A stretch of 64,000 bases of DNA from Segatella copri (GCF_009494395.1 NZ_VZCB01000076.1:62001-126000), one strand, 5' to 3'; positions 45,701-54,928 are shown, counted from the first letter of the stretch. The notes: a model not told the origin generated them from the sequence alone. Numbers and translations: made by a program.

Positions 45701-46731
45701 TTTGAAATGGCATCGCGAATCTCGCTTATTTTGATAAATTCATCGGCTGAATGGGAACGGGAAGACTCGCCAGGACCCAGTTTGAACGAAGGGAAGTGCA
45801 TCAGAGCCTGGTCGCTGAGGGTAGGACTGCCGAATGGCTTCATGCCCATCGCTACACATTTCCTGATAAGAGGATGCGCCGGGTCGATACGGGATGACTT
45901 CAGGCGGAAACTGTGGGCCTTTACCTCGCTCTTCAGGTGCTGGCAGATAAACTCGTAAACCTCCTCGTTGTCGTAAAACTCGTTGGTGCGGATATCCACA
46001 AGCATCGTACACTTATCCGGAATCACATTATGCTGGGTTCCGGCATTCACTACGGTAAGCGTCATCTTGGTAGGTCCCAGGAATTCGCTTACCTTCTCAA
46101 ACTTATAGTCACGAATCCATCGCATATCATCCAATGCCTCGTAGATAGCGTTTACTCCCTCGTTGCGGGCAGCATGACCGCTCTTTCCGTGAGCAATCAC
46201 ATCCAGTACCATCAGTCCCTTTTCGGCAACAGCCGGGTTCATGCCGGTAGGTTCACCTACGATGGCAAGGTCGATATGCGGAAGCAAAGGCAGGGCACGG
46301 GTAATGCCATCCTTTCCCGACACCTCTTCTTCGGCGGATGCCAGATAGATAAGATTATACTGCTGAGGCTTTGCGGTCAGCATTCTGAATATCTGGAGGA
46401 GCGAACAGAGTCCGCCGCCGCAATCGTTGCTGCCCAAGCCGTAAAGTACACCATCTTCTACATCCGGTGAAAACGGGTTGCGTGTCCATGAAGCCACAGG
46501 CTTCACGGTATCGATGTGAGCGTTGAGCAGCAGGGTAGGTCGGCTCTCATCGTAATGAGGGTCGATAATCCAGATGTTGTTCGCCTCACGATGAGGTTCG
46601 AAACCATATTTGCGGATGGTCTGCTCCATGATGTCGGCAGCCTCCTTCTCGTTTCTGCTTACAGATGGGGTGGCGATGAGCTTTTTCAGCAAATCCACGG
46701 CATCGCTTACATATTCTTCTTGTAGCATCAT
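45667..46731 (-). CDS. M20 family metallopeptidase (ArgE/DapE-like deacylase)
   Basis: M20 enzymes hydrolyse N-acyl amino acids or small peptides with two zinc ions. The 354-residue protein starts at 46731, where a good ribosome site GGGAG precedes ATG; the longer frame upstream reads through AT-rich promoter DNA. Metal and catalytic residues are visible: H72 and D74 in NAHIDTV, D in GSNDCGG, EE in SAEEEVSGKDG and the late HSADEFI. An arginine-pathway deacylase (N-acetyl- or N-succinyl-citrulline) is a likely role in Bacteroidota, but no arg genes are adjacent. Confidence 0.85.
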   Translation of the reverse strand: MMLQEEYVSDAVDLLKKLIATPSVSRNEKEAADIMEQTIRKYGFEPHREANNIWIIDPHYDESRPTLLLNAHIDTVKPVASWTRNPFSPDVEDGVLYGLGSNDCGGGLCSLLQIFRMLTAKPQQYNLIYLASAEEEVSGKDGITRALPLLPHIDLAIVGEPTGMNPAVAEKGLMVLDVIAHGKSGHAARNEGVNAIYEALDDMRWIRDYKFEKVSEFLGPTKMTLTVVNAGTQHNVIPDKCTMLVDIRTNEFYDNEEVYEFICQHLKSEVKAHSFRLKSSRIDPAHPLIRKCVAMGMKPFGSPTLSDQALMHFPSFKLGPGESSRSHSADEFIKISEIRDAISKYETLLDGATI

Positions 46732-46873
46732 AATCTCCCTATTTTTTGTTTTTTTCTGCAAAAAAAATGCAAACGAGGACAATGAAAGTTTACTTTCAAA
46801 TTGTCGAGTGCAGCTTTTTTTCTGCAAAGATACGAAAAAAAGAGCAGATAAAGTGGAAAAAATATCTTTTTAT

Positions 46874-46905
46874 TTTGTGTTCTTAACAAATTCTATTATC
46901 TTTGC
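46874..46905 (+). promoter_or_regulatory. Promoter of the acyl-CoA ligase gene
   Basis: TTTG at 46874-46877 and TATCTTTGC at 46897-46905 have a 19-bp spacing. The ATG follows 22 nt later. On the opposite strand a box TATCTTTGC (plus 46824-46832) may drive the M20 gene. Confidence 0.8.
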
Positions 46906-46927
46906 ATCAGAATATAAATATAAGCTT

Positions 46928-48736
46928 ATGCAAATTAATAGTCATCTTTCGGTACTGATTCACGACCTAGCTAAGAAATGGGGAGATAAGCCAGCGCTTA
47001 CCTTCAGAAAGTTTGGTAGTGACCAGTGGCAAACGGTTTCATTTAATCTCTTCTCGCTAAGAGTGAAACAAGTGAGCAACGCCCTCCTGAATCTTGGGGC
47101 TAAACCTCTTGACAAAATCGCTGTCTTCTCGCAGAACTGTGTGCATTATCTGTACACCGACTTCGGTGCGTACGGTATCAGAGTTACCTCTGTGCCTTTC
47201 TATGCCAACAGCAGCGAGCAGCAGATTCAATATATGATCAATGATGCGCAGATTCGCTTCCTCTTTGTTGGCGAACAGGAGCAGTATGACAAGGCTCATC
47301 GTATCTTTGCCCTCTGTCCATCTCTGGAACGTATCATCATCTTCGATTCAAGCGTGCGCATCAGTACCCACGACCCGGCAGCCCTCTATTTCAAGGACTT
47401 CCTGAAGCTGGGAGAGAATCTCCCTCGTCAGACGGAGGTAGAGGAACTCTACAAGCAGGCAAGTATGGATGACTTGGCTAATATCCTCTATACCAGTGGA
47501 ACAACTGGAGATAGCAAGGGCGTGATGCTGACCTATAGCCAGTATTATGCTGCTTTGAAGGCAAACAATGAGTGCATTCCTGTTACCGAAAAGGACCGTG
47601 TCATTGATTTCCTTCCATTCACCCATATCTTTGAGCGTGGATGGGCATATCTCTGCTTGAGCGAAGGTGCCGAACTCATCATCAATACTTATCCTCATGA
47701 AATTCAGGAGAGTATGCGAGAGATGCATCCTACCTGTATGTGTAGTGTGCCACGTTTTTGGGAGAAGGTTTATATCGCTGTAAAGGCTAAGATGGATGAT
47801 GCCGGTCCTATCCAGAAGAAGCTCTTCTACCATGCCTTGGCGGTAGGTAAGAAACGTAACATCGAGTATATTGCCAACTGCAAGCGTCCTCCTTTGGCTC
47901 TGGAGTTGGAATATAGAATTATCAACAAGACTGTCCTGAGCATGGTTCGCAAGCAGTTGGGCTTGGAAAAACCGAATATCTTCCCTACAGCGGGTGCTTA
48001 TGTAAGTCCGGAAGTAGAGGAATTTGTACATGCCATCGGTATCAATATGGTGGTGGGTTATGGTTTGACCGAGAGCCTTGCCACCGTATCTTGCGATCAT
48101 CTCGACAAGAAACGCAGTCTGGGTTCGGTGGGTCGTCCGATCTCCTGCATTCAGGTAAAGATAGGTGAGGATAATGAGGTGCTCCTCAAAGGTCCTACCA
48201 TCACTCCGGGATATTATCATCGTGATACCACCAATGCGAAGGCATTCGACAAGGATGGATTCTTCCATACCGGTGATGCCGGCTACTTGAAGGATGGCGA
48301 GCTTTATCTCACCGAGCGTATCAAGGACCTGTTCAAGACATCGAATGGTAAATATATCGCTCCGCAGCAGGTAGAATCGTTGCTCCTGGTAGATAAGTTT
48401 ATCGATCAGGTGGCTGTTATTGCCGACCAGCGCAAGTTCGTTTCTGCCCTCGTCGTTCCAGAGTTCCGTCTCGTGGAGGACTGGGCACGTGAGCATCATA
48501 TCGCCTTCACCTGCCGTGAAGATTTGTGTGCCAACGAAAAGGTGCAGAAGATGTTGATGGACCGTATTCAGATTCTCCAGCAGCATCTGGCTTATTATGA
48601 GCAGATCAAACGCATCACTCTCCTGGCTCACCACTTCTCAATGGAGTCGGGCGAGTTGACCAATACCTTGAAGATTCGCCGCCCTATCATCAACAAGAAC
48701 TATAAGGCGGAGATTGACAAGATGTATGAGGAGTAA
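46928..48736 (+). CDS. Long-chain fatty-acid--CoA ligase (AMP-binding)
   Basis: The enzyme activates fatty acids through an acyl-adenylate to acyl-CoA (or acyl-ACP). The 602-residue protein begins MQINSHLSVLIHDLAKKWGD. A much longer in-frame reading would start 318 nt upstream inside the divergent M20 gene and cross the promoter, so it was rejected. It shows the AMP-binding P-loop YTSGTTGDSKGVMLT (about 190-204), VVGYGLTESLA, and the hinge motif GDAGYLKDGELYLTERIKDLFKTSNGKYIAP. No membrane segment; likely peripheral to the inner membrane. Bacteroidota often keep this gene for recycling or uptake of fatty acids. Confidence 0.92.
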   Translation: MQINSHLSVLIHDLAKKWGDKPALTFRKFGSDQWQTVSFNLFSLRVKQVSNALLNLGAKPLDKIAVFSQNCVHYLYTDFGAYGIRVTSVPFYANSSEQQIQYMINDAQIRFLFVGEQEQYDKAHRIFALCPSLERIIIFDSSVRISTHDPAALYFKDFLKLGENLPRQTEVEELYKQASMDDLANILYTSGTTGDSKGVMLTYSQYYAALKANNECIPVTEKDRVIDFLPFTHIFERGWAYLCLSEGAELIINTYPHEIQESMREMHPTCMCSVPRFWEKVYIAVKAKMDDAGPIQKKLFYHALAVGKKRNIEYIANCKRPPLALELEYRIINKTVLSMVRKQLGLEKPNIFPTAGAYVSPEVEEFVHAIGINMVVGYGLTESLATVSCDHLDKKRSLGSVGRPISCIQVKIGEDNEVLLKGPTITPGYYHRDTTNAKAFDKDGFFHTGDAGYLKDGELYLTERIKDLFKTSNGKYIAPQQVESLLLVDKFIDQVAVIADQRKFVSALVVPEFRLVEDWAREHHIAFTCREDLCANEKVQKMLMDRIQILQQHLAYYEQIKRITLLAHHFSMESGELTNTLKIRRPIINKNYKAEIDKMYEE

Positions 48737-48743
48737 TGGTTTT

Positions 48744-48881
48744 ACTTTGAACTTTGGATTTTGAACTTTGAACTTTATGATAACTCTTTATGATGATGAC
48801 TCTTATCATATAGTTGGAGGGGATAAAGATGAAGTTCAAAGTAAACATAAAGTTCAAAGTTCAAAATTCAAAGTTCAAAGT
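48744..48881. repeat. Inverted-repeat element of TTTGAAC heptamers joined to the prfB start
   Basis: Arms of 35 nt at 48744-48778 and 48847-48881 match at 34 of 35 positions, each made of TTTGAAC heptamers; the interior is 68 nt and holds one more partial copy (48831-48840). The right arm ends two bases before the prfB ATG, so prfB has no normal ribosome-binding site and its leader would be double-stranded when the arms pair. Confidence 0.8.
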
Positions 48882-48883
48882 TA

Positions 48884-50008
48884 ATGATTACAGCTGACCA
48901 GTTGAAAGATGTGATGGACAGAGCTGACGCTCTGCATCACTATCTCAATATAGACCAGAAGAAAGTAGAATTTGAAGAGGAGCAGCTCCGTACCCAGGCT
49001 CCTGACTTTTGGGAAGACCCGAAGTATGCTCAGGAGCAGATGAAGAAGGTGAAAGGTATCCAGAAGTGGCTCGACGGTTATAAGACTGTACGTCTTTATG
49101 CCGATGAGTTGAAGCTGGCGTTCGACTTCTATAAAGATGAAATGGTAACCGAGGAAGAGGTGGATGCCGATTATGCCAAGGCAATCAAAGCCATCGAAGA
49201 CCTGGAGTTGAAGAACATGCTTCGCCAGAAGGAAGATCCGATGGACTGCGTACTCAAGATCAATTCCGGTGCCGGTGGTACCGAGAGCCAGGACTGGGCG
49301 CAGATGCTGATGCGTATGTATATGCGCTGGGCTGAGGCTCATGGCTACAAGGTAACCATCACCGATATGCAGGAAGGTGATGAGGCTGGTATCAAGAGCG
49401 TTACCATGACCATCGAGGGCGGCGAGTACGCTTATGGTTATCTGAAGAGCGAGAACGGTGTGCACCGTCTGGTGCGTGTTTCTCCTTTCAATGCCCAGGG
49501 CAAGCGAATGACCAGTTTCGCCAGTGTCTTCGTAACTCCGCTGGTAGATGATACCATCGAGGTGTATGTTGACCCAGCCAAACTTTCCTGGGATACCTTC
49601 CGTTCGAGTGGTGCCGGTGGTCAGAATGTGAATAAGGTTGAATCCGGTGTCCGTCTGCGTTATTGGTATACCGACCCTGATACAGGTGAGGAAGAAGAAA
49701 TCCTCATCGAGAATACCGAGACCCGTGACCAGCCAAAGAACCGTGCCAAGGCTCTGTTGCTCTTGAAGAGTCAACTCTACGACCGCGCCATGAAGAAGCG
49801 TCTGGAAGCTAAGGCTAAGATTGAGGCCGGCAAGAAGAAGATAGAGTGGGGAAGCCAGATTAGAAGTTATGTCTTCGACGACCGTCGTGTGAAAGATCAT
49901 CGTACCAACTATCAGACATCGGATGTTGATGGCGTGATGGATGGTAAGATAGATGATTTCATCAAGGCATACCTGATGGAGTTCCCTACGAATGATGAAG
50001 AACAATAA
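48884..50008 (+). CDS. prfB: Peptide chain release factor 2
   Basis: RF2 ends translation at TGA and TAA. The 374-residue protein has the stop-codon reading motif S200-P201-F202 (RF1 would have PAT/PVT), and the catalytic loop G245-G246-Q247 in GAGGQNVNK. The frame is continuous from the ATG. The programmed +1 frameshift near codon 25, used for autoregulation of prfB in many bacteria, is absent: the region reads HHYLNID with no internal TGA. Confidence 0.97.
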   Translation: MITADQLKDVMDRADALHHYLNIDQKKVEFEEEQLRTQAPDFWEDPKYAQEQMKKVKGIQKWLDGYKTVRLYADELKLAFDFYKDEMVTEEEVDADYAKAIKAIEDLELKNMLRQKEDPMDCVLKINSGAGGTESQDWAQMLMRMYMRWAEAHGYKVTITDMQEGDEAGIKSVTMTIEGGEYAYGYLKSENGVHRLVRVSPFNAQGKRMTSFASVFVTPLVDDTIEVYVDPAKLSWDTFRSSGAGGQNVNKVESGVRLRYWYTDPDTGEEEEILIENTETRDQPKNRAKALLLLKSQLYDRAMKKRLEAKAKIEAGKKKIEWGSQIRSYVFDDRRVKDHRTNYQTSDVDGVMDGKIDDFIKAYLMEFPTNDEEQ

Positions 50009-50029
50009 TAACCTAAAAAATATATAACT

Positions 50030-50182
50030 ATGGGTGGAAATAAAGATTTAAGAAGAGCTAAGCATGAAGCTTACCAGAAAAAACAGGCTGCAAAAGCAGA
50101 CAAAGTAGTGAAATGGATTTTTGGAGGATTGATCATCTTGGGTATCCTCTTCATGATTTATACAATGTGGCTTTCAGCTTAA
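50030..50182 (+). CDS. Small single-pass membrane protein (50 residues)
   Basis: ATG at 50030 opens 50 codons to TAA at 50180. The product begins MGGNKDLRRAKHEAYQKKQ, a very basic helical part, followed by a membrane helix (about 32-46, GLIILGILFMIYTMW). The basic half should stay in the cytoplasm, giving an N-in topology. It lies 21 nt after prfB and 18 nt before the CYTH gene, so it is probably in their operon. Codon use is like its neighbours. I do not recognise the family. Confidence 0.7.
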   Translation: MGGNKDLRRAKHEAYQKKQAAKADKVVKWIFGGLIILGILFMIYTMWLSA

Positions 50183-50200
50183 AGTTAAAGGTATAAGAAA

Positions 50201-50701
50201 ATGAGTGGATTGGAAATAGAAAGAAAATTCCTCGTTAAGAAGGGCGACGCTTATAAAAGCGCCGCCTTTTCTTCTAGTCATATTCAGCAGGGGTATATTC
50301 CGGCTGAAGGGGCTACGGTGAGAGTTCGCACGAGAGACGAGAAGGCTTATCTCACGATTAAAGGTAAGTCGGTAAACGGTGGTATGACCCGTTATGAATT
50401 TGAAAAGGAAATAACCATGGACGAGGCGCAGCATCTTCTGCAACTCTGTCAGGGGGGAGTCATCGATAAGCGCCGCTATCTTGTCAAGAGTGGAGACCAT
50501 ACCTTCGAAGTAGATGAATTCTACGGTGATAATGAAGGTTTGGTGATGGCAGAAGTGGAACTGGGAAGTGAGACGGAAGAATATGAGAAGCCTGACTTCA
50601 TCGGAATGGAGGTAACGGGTGATAAACGCTTCTACAATTCTCATCTTCTTGGAAATCCTTTCTCGAAATGGCGTGATACTTTGCCGGAAGAATATCGTTA
50701 G
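50201..50701 (+). CDS. CYTH domain protein (triphosphate tunnel metalloenzyme)
   Basis: CYTH proteins bind triphosphates in a beta-tunnel with a divalent ion; members include inorganic triphosphatases, thiamine triphosphatases and class IV adenylyl cyclases. The 166-residue protein has the signature EIERKFLV (ExExK) at residues 5-12, then VRVRTRDEKAYLTIKGK and EVDEFYGDNEGLVMAEVELGSE. Inorganic tripolyphosphatase is the most common activity in bacteria, but the sequence does not decide it. Confidence 0.88.
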   Translation: MSGLEIERKFLVKKGDAYKSAAFSSSHIQQGYIPAEGATVRVRTRDEKAYLTIKGKSVNGGMTRYEFEKEITMDEAQHLLQLCQGGVIDKRRYLVKSGDHTFEVDEFYGDNEGLVMAEVELGSETEEYEKPDFIGMEVTGDKRFYNSHLLGNPFSKWRDTLPEEYR

Positions 50702-50867
50702 AAGAGCATTTTAAAGCCTTTTTCTCTTGAAAATGTACGAAAAGTTGCATAAATATTACTAATTTTATATTTTTGCTTTCAAATGTTGCATATATCTCGG
50801 AATTATTTTATAATTTTGCAGGCTGTTATACGAAAAGTTAATGAAATTAGTAAGAAAGAAATAGAAA

Positions 50868-52232
50868 ATGGCAGAATCAAATAGAGGAAGTTTTGGTAGC
50901 AAGATAGGAATGATCCTTGCTACTGCAGGTGGCGCCGTAGGTTTGGGTAACGTATGGCGCTTCCCTTATATGGCTGGTCAGGAAGGTGGCGCAGCCTTTA
51001 TCTTGGTTTATATCGGATGCGTACTTCTGTTGGGCATCCCTTGTATGATTTCGGAGTTTATCATCGGCCGTCATGGTGCTTCCAATACGGCTCGTGCCTA
51101 TACCAAGCTCGCCAACGGAACGGCCTGGAAGTGGGTGGGCTACCTGGAGGTACTCACGGGCTTCCTGATTACCGGTTACTATGCGGTGGTTTCGGGCTGG
51201 TGCCTGCAGTATGTGTATGCCAGCATCATGGGCGAACTGCATGGCGACCCAACCTTCGTGGCTAATTACTTCAAGGAGTTTTCTGCCGATCCTATCCGTC
51301 CGGTGATGTGGACGGTGGCAATCTTCCTGATTTGTCACTTTGTGATTATCCATGGTGTGCGCGGAGGAATCGAGAAGGCATCCAAGGTGATGATGCCGCT
51401 TCTGTTCATCCTGCTTCTCATTATCGTGGTGTCTTCCTGTCTGTTGCCGGATGCGGGAAAGGGTATCGAGTTCCTGCTGAAACCTGATTTCGGAAAGGTG
51501 GATAGGAATGTATTCCTCAATGCTTTGGGACAGTCGTTCTATTCCATGAGCATTGGTATGGGTTGTATCTGTACGTATGCATCTTATTTCAGCCGACAGA
51601 CCAATCTCCTGAAATCTGCGATTCAGATTTCTGCCATCGACTTGATGGTAGCGGTATTGGCAGGATTGATGATTTTCCCTGCAGCTTTCTCGGTGGGTAT
51701 CTCTCCGGATAGTGGTCCGTCGCTTATCTTCATCACCTTGCCGAATGTCTTCAACGAGGCGTTTGCATCGATGCCGGTATTGGGATGGATTATCTCGCTG
51801 ATGTTCTACGTGCTTCTTTCTGTGGCTGCGTTGACATCGCTGATGTCGCTCCACGAGGTGAATACTTCTTTCTTCTATGAGGAGTTGAAGATTGACAGAA
51901 AGAAGGGTGCCATGATTGTTACGGTATCTTGTGCCATCATTGGTGCATTCTGTTCACTCTCTTTGGGAGCTACGGATAAACTGTCGTTCTGTGGTAAGAC
52001 TTTGTTCGATTGGTTTGACTTCGTAACGGGACAGTTGTTCCTTCCTACGGGAGGTCTTCTCACCTGTTTGTTCCTGGGCTGGTATGTTCCTAAGAAGGTG
52101 GTGAAGGATGAGTTTACTAACTGGGGAACCTTGAAGGGACAGGTATTTCATGTCTATCTCTTCCTGATCAAGTTCGTTTGCCCTGTCCTCATCTTCCTGG
52201 TATTCCTAAACCAGTTTGGAGTCTTCGGATAA
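50868..52232 (+). CDS. Sodium-dependent NSS-family transporter (first copy)
   Basis: NSS (LeuT-type) proteins move amino acids or similar solutes with sodium. The 454-residue protein has about 11-12 membrane segments. TM1 carries the family signature AVGLGNVWRFPYMAGQEGG, whose unwound part makes the sodium and substrate site. A -7 box TAATTTTGC at 50811-50819 lies upstream, with a TTG 22 bp before it. A closely related copy follows 86 nt downstream. Substrate unknown. Confidence 0.92.
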   Translation: MAESNRGSFGSKIGMILATAGGAVGLGNVWRFPYMAGQEGGAAFILVYIGCVLLLGIPCMISEFIIGRHGASNTARAYTKLANGTAWKWVGYLEVLTGFLITGYYAVVSGWCLQYVYASIMGELHGDPTFVANYFKEFSADPIRPVMWTVAIFLICHFVIIHGVRGGIEKASKVMMPLLFILLLIIVVSSCLLPDAGKGIEFLLKPDFGKVDRNVFLNALGQSFYSMSIGMGCICTYASYFSRQTNLLKSAIQISAIDLMVAVLAGLMIFPAAFSVGISPDSGPSLIFITLPNVFNEAFASMPVLGWIISLMFYVLLSVAALTSLMSLHEVNTSFFYEELKIDRKKGAMIVTVSCAIIGAFCSLSLGATDKLSFCGKTLFDWFDFVTGQLFLPTGGLLTCLFLGWYVPKKVVKDEFTNWGTLKGQVFHVYLFLIKFVCPVLIFLVFLNQFGVFG

Positions 52233-52318
52233 GCAATTCGCCCAGGACGGTGCCCTGGGAATCAAAGGAAATTAGTCATGCGCCCTGTAAAGGCAAAAGC
52301 ATAAAAATATAAGAAACA

Positions 52319-53674
52319 ATGGAGAGTAGAGGAAATTTCGGAAGTAAATTGGGCGTCATTCTCGCCACGGCAGGTTCTGCAGTAGGTTTGGGAAATGTTT
52401 GGCGCTTTCCTTATATGGCAGGTCAGAATGGAGGTGCCGCCTTCATCCTTATCTATCTGTTTTGTATCATCCTGTTGGGTTTGCCTGGCATGATGAGCGA
52501 GTTTATTATTGGTCGCCATTCGGCTTCCAATGCAGCGCGGGCTTATAGTAATTTGGGTAAGAACAAGGCTTGGGGAACCGTAGGCTTGATGGGTGTCATC
52601 ACCTCCATGATTATCCTTGGCTTCTATGCCGTGGTGGCAGGCTGGTGTCTGCAATATCTCTATGCCAGCATCATGGGTGGTGTGCATGGCGATCCGGAGT
52701 ATGTGAAGACCTACTTCCAGACGTTTGCTTCCGATCCTATTCGTCCTACCTTATGGGCTGTAGGTTTCATCCTGCTTACTCATGCAGTGGTGGTAAGAGG
52801 TGTTCGTAATGGTATCGAGAAAGCTTCCAAGATATTGATGCCGCTGCTTTTCGTGCTGCTGGTTGTCATCGTAATAGCTTCCTGTTCTTTGCCGGGAGCA
52901 ATGAAGGGCGTGCAGTTTCTGTTTCATCCTGATTTTTCAAAGGTTGATGAGAACGTATTGCTCGAAGCCTTGGGGCAGGCTTTCTTCTCTTTGAGTTTGG
53001 GTACGGCTTGTCTGTGTACATACGCATCTTACTTCAGCCGCCAGACCAATCTCTTGAAATCGGCAAGTCAGATAGTTGTTATCGACACGCTTATTGCAGT
53101 ATTGGCAGGCTTGATGATATTCCCGGCAGCCTTCTCGGTAGGTGTGCAGCCTGATAGTGGTCCGTCACTCATCTTCATCACTTTGCCTAATGTGTTCCAG
53201 CAGGCATTTGGCGATATGCCGGTGGTGAGCTACATCATTTCAGTATTGTTCTATGCATTGTTGGTATTGGCAGCTTTGACCTCTACGATTTCCATGCACG
53301 AGATTGGTACGGCGATGATTTATGAGGAACGCAAGATTACCCGTGCCAAGGGTGCGTGGATAGAGACCATTACCTGCAGCATCATTGCCGTATTCTGTTC
53401 TCTTTCTCAGGGAGCAGTTCCAGGATTGGGATTCTTCGGTAAGGATTTCCTTACGAATTGTGACAATTTCACGGCGCAGCTGTTGATGCCGCTTGCTTCG
53501 ATTGTCACCTGTCTGTTCCTGGGTTGGTATGTACCGAAGAAGATAGTGCGTGATGAGTTTACGAATTGGGGCACGGTGAGCGGTAAGTTGTTCCCCGTCT
53601 TCCTCTTCATGATTCGTTTCGTCAGTCCAATCTGCATTCTGCTCATCTTCTTGCATCAGTTTGGTGTTATCTGA
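52319..53674 (+). CDS. Sodium-dependent NSS-family transporter (second copy)
   Basis: The 451-residue protein is a paralogue of the preceding gene, alike along the entire length (for example FGSKLGVILATAGSAVGLG in TM1 and ASYFSRQTNLLKSA). TM1 has SAVGLGNVWRFPYMAGQNGG, so the core site is kept and the two may differ in substrate through outer residues. A tandem duplication is the simplest origin. A terminator follows. Confidence 0.92.
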   Translation: MESRGNFGSKLGVILATAGSAVGLGNVWRFPYMAGQNGGAAFILIYLFCIILLGLPGMMSEFIIGRHSASNAARAYSNLGKNKAWGTVGLMGVITSMIILGFYAVVAGWCLQYLYASIMGGVHGDPEYVKTYFQTFASDPIRPTLWAVGFILLTHAVVVRGVRNGIEKASKILMPLLFVLLVVIVIASCSLPGAMKGVQFLFHPDFSKVDENVLLEALGQAFFSLSLGTACLCTYASYFSRQTNLLKSASQIVVIDTLIAVLAGLMIFPAAFSVGVQPDSGPSLIFITLPNVFQQAFGDMPVVSYIISVLFYALLVLAALTSTISMHEIGTAMIYEERKITRAKGAWIETITCSIIAVFCSLSQGAVPGLGFFGKDFLTNCDNFTAQLLMPLASIVTCLFLGWYVPKKIVRDEFTNWGTVSGKLFPVFLFMIRFVSPICILLIFLHQFGVI

Positions 53675-53691
53675 TACCTATTTATATATAT

Positions 53692-53735
53692 AAAGCCAAA
53701 TGCGCTATCAGGCATAGTGCATTTGGCTTTTGCTT
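53692..53735 (+). terminator. Terminator after the NSS pair
   Basis: AAAGCCAAATGC-GCTAT and ATAG-T-GCATTTGGCTTT pair with one mismatch around a 5-nt loop, followed by TTTTGCTTTTT. Confidence 0.8.
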
Positions 53736-53772
53736 TTTAGAAAGACATATAGTTTTAAGGTGAGATGTTCCG

Positions 53773-54717
53773 TTAGAAAGAGATATAAGGTGTAAGTCTT
53801 TCTATTTCGGCTGGTGGAAAATCCTTTAATAGTTTCAGCTCTTCCAGACTTTTTATCGGACCTCTCTGTCGGCGGTAGTCACAGATTTCCTTGGCTTGAT
53901 AGAAGTTGAGATATGGATGTTTGCGGAGCTGGTTGAGGTTGAGCTTGTTGATGTCAAGCTTATGGATATGGTTGGCATCTATGTGGATAAACGCCAAGGC
54001 AGATTCTGGAATGCCATCTATTTCGTTCAACTGTTCGGCAGCAGCGAATCCACCTAGACGGTCTCTGTATCTTATAATCATTTTGGCATAATAACTGCCA
54101 ATTCCCGGTATCTTCTGCAGTTCGGTAGTATCGGCTGTATTTATATTAATGTGTTGCCCTGGGTTCAGCTTGTGTGGATAACTGTATACTTTTTCGTTTT
54201 CCGGTGTTGTAGAACGGGTGGTTGCAGTTATATCAGGTCTGTTGTATCGTTTCTGCTGACGGTATGGCTCGTTTCTGTAAAAATCGGAAGCAGGCTTGTA
54301 GTCATCTGCTATTCTTATGAATGGTGCCAAAGCCTCGTATTGTCTTTTCGTCATACCATAGACACGTGCAAAATCGGAAGGTCTACTATATACACCTCCT
54401 TTGGCACGGTAATGAAGAATGCTTCTTATCTGCCAAGCTTGCAGACCAAGACGTTTGAATTGGACAGAATCTGCCGTGTTCGGATCGAATGGAAAAGCTT
54501 CTTTGATTTGATATCCTTCTTTATAATATACAGGATTCTGACTAGTGGCATGTTCTGTCCGGTAAGTTTGAATAGAGTCGTTTTCTTTCTGGGCTGTTTC
54601 TGATGGTTCCCTATTGAAAAGAAAAATGAGTCCCATTAAAACAGTCATAGCTATTATGATCGCCAGTAAGGCATCGCGATCATTCTTTTGCAGGTAGAAG
54701 ATGTCTCTTAATATCAT
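53773..54717 (-). CDS. Helix-hairpin-helix protein of the ComEA type
   Basis: The 314-residue protein has a short cytosolic start, one membrane segment (about 17-34), a low-complexity linker, and three helix-hairpin-helix repeats: about 75-130 (RLGLQAWQIRSILHYRAKGG), 192-232 (ININTADTTELQKIPGIGSYYAKMI) and 250-312 (KLNLNQLRKHPYL). Such domains bind DNA without sequence preference. ComEA proteins take up DNA in competent bacteria, but no other competence gene is near. It is monocistronic and upstream of a tRNA. Confidence 0.85.
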   Translation of the reverse strand: MILRDIFYLQKNDRDALLAIIIAMTVLMGLIFLFNREPSETAQKENDSIQTYRTEHATSQNPVYYKEGYQIKEAFPFDPNTADSVQFKRLGLQAWQIRSILHYRAKGGVYSRPSDFARVYGMTKRQYEALAPFIRIADDYKPASDFYRNEPYRQQKRYNRPDITATTRSTTPENEKVYSYPHKLNPGQHININTADTTELQKIPGIGSYYAKMIIRYRDRLGGFAAAEQLNEIDGIPESALAFIHIDANHIHKLDINKLNLNQLRKHPYLNFYQAKEICDYRRQRGPIKSLEELKLLKDFPPAEIERLTPYISF

Positions 54718-54742
54718 ACGCCATTCTGTTGGTTTATATAGG

Positions 54743-54815
54743 TCGGGATTACTGGACTCGAACCAGCGACCTCATCGTCCCGAACGACGTGCGCTACCAA
54801 CTGCGCTAAATCCCG
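54743..54815 (-). tRNA. tRNA-Pro (anticodon CGG)
   Basis: On the minus strand the acceptor stem CGGGATT/AATCCCG, D stem GCGC/GCGC, anticodon stem CGTCG/CGATG with loop TTCGGGA, and T arm GCTGG-TTCGAGT-CCAGT make a regular cloverleaf. The anticodon is CGG. Confidence 0.95.
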
Positions 54816-54848
54816 ATGCCGATTTACTGTTTTTTACAGAATGACGAT

Positions 54849-54880
54849 GCAAAGGTACATGAAAATTGGGACAAAACAAA
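54849..54880 (-). promoter_or_regulatory. Promoter of tRNA-Pro
   Basis: On the minus strand TTTG (plus 54877-54880) and TACCTTTGC (plus 54849-54857) are separated by 19 bp. Confidence 0.75.
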
Positions 54881-54928
54881 ATAAAAATGCATTTTTTTTC
54901 ACTTTTGGGAAAGATTTTCTTGAAAAAA

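Noticed and set aside
46610-46927. N-terminal extension of the acyl-CoA ligase by 106 codons
   Set aside because: The extension overlaps the divergent M20 gene and runs through a consensus promoter and AT-rich DNA. The family starts near MQINSHLSVLIHDLA.
48881-50005. 374-codon open frame exactly opposite prfB
   Set aside because: prfB carries GGQ and SPF motifs and is unambiguous; the antisense frame has no start signals or family features.
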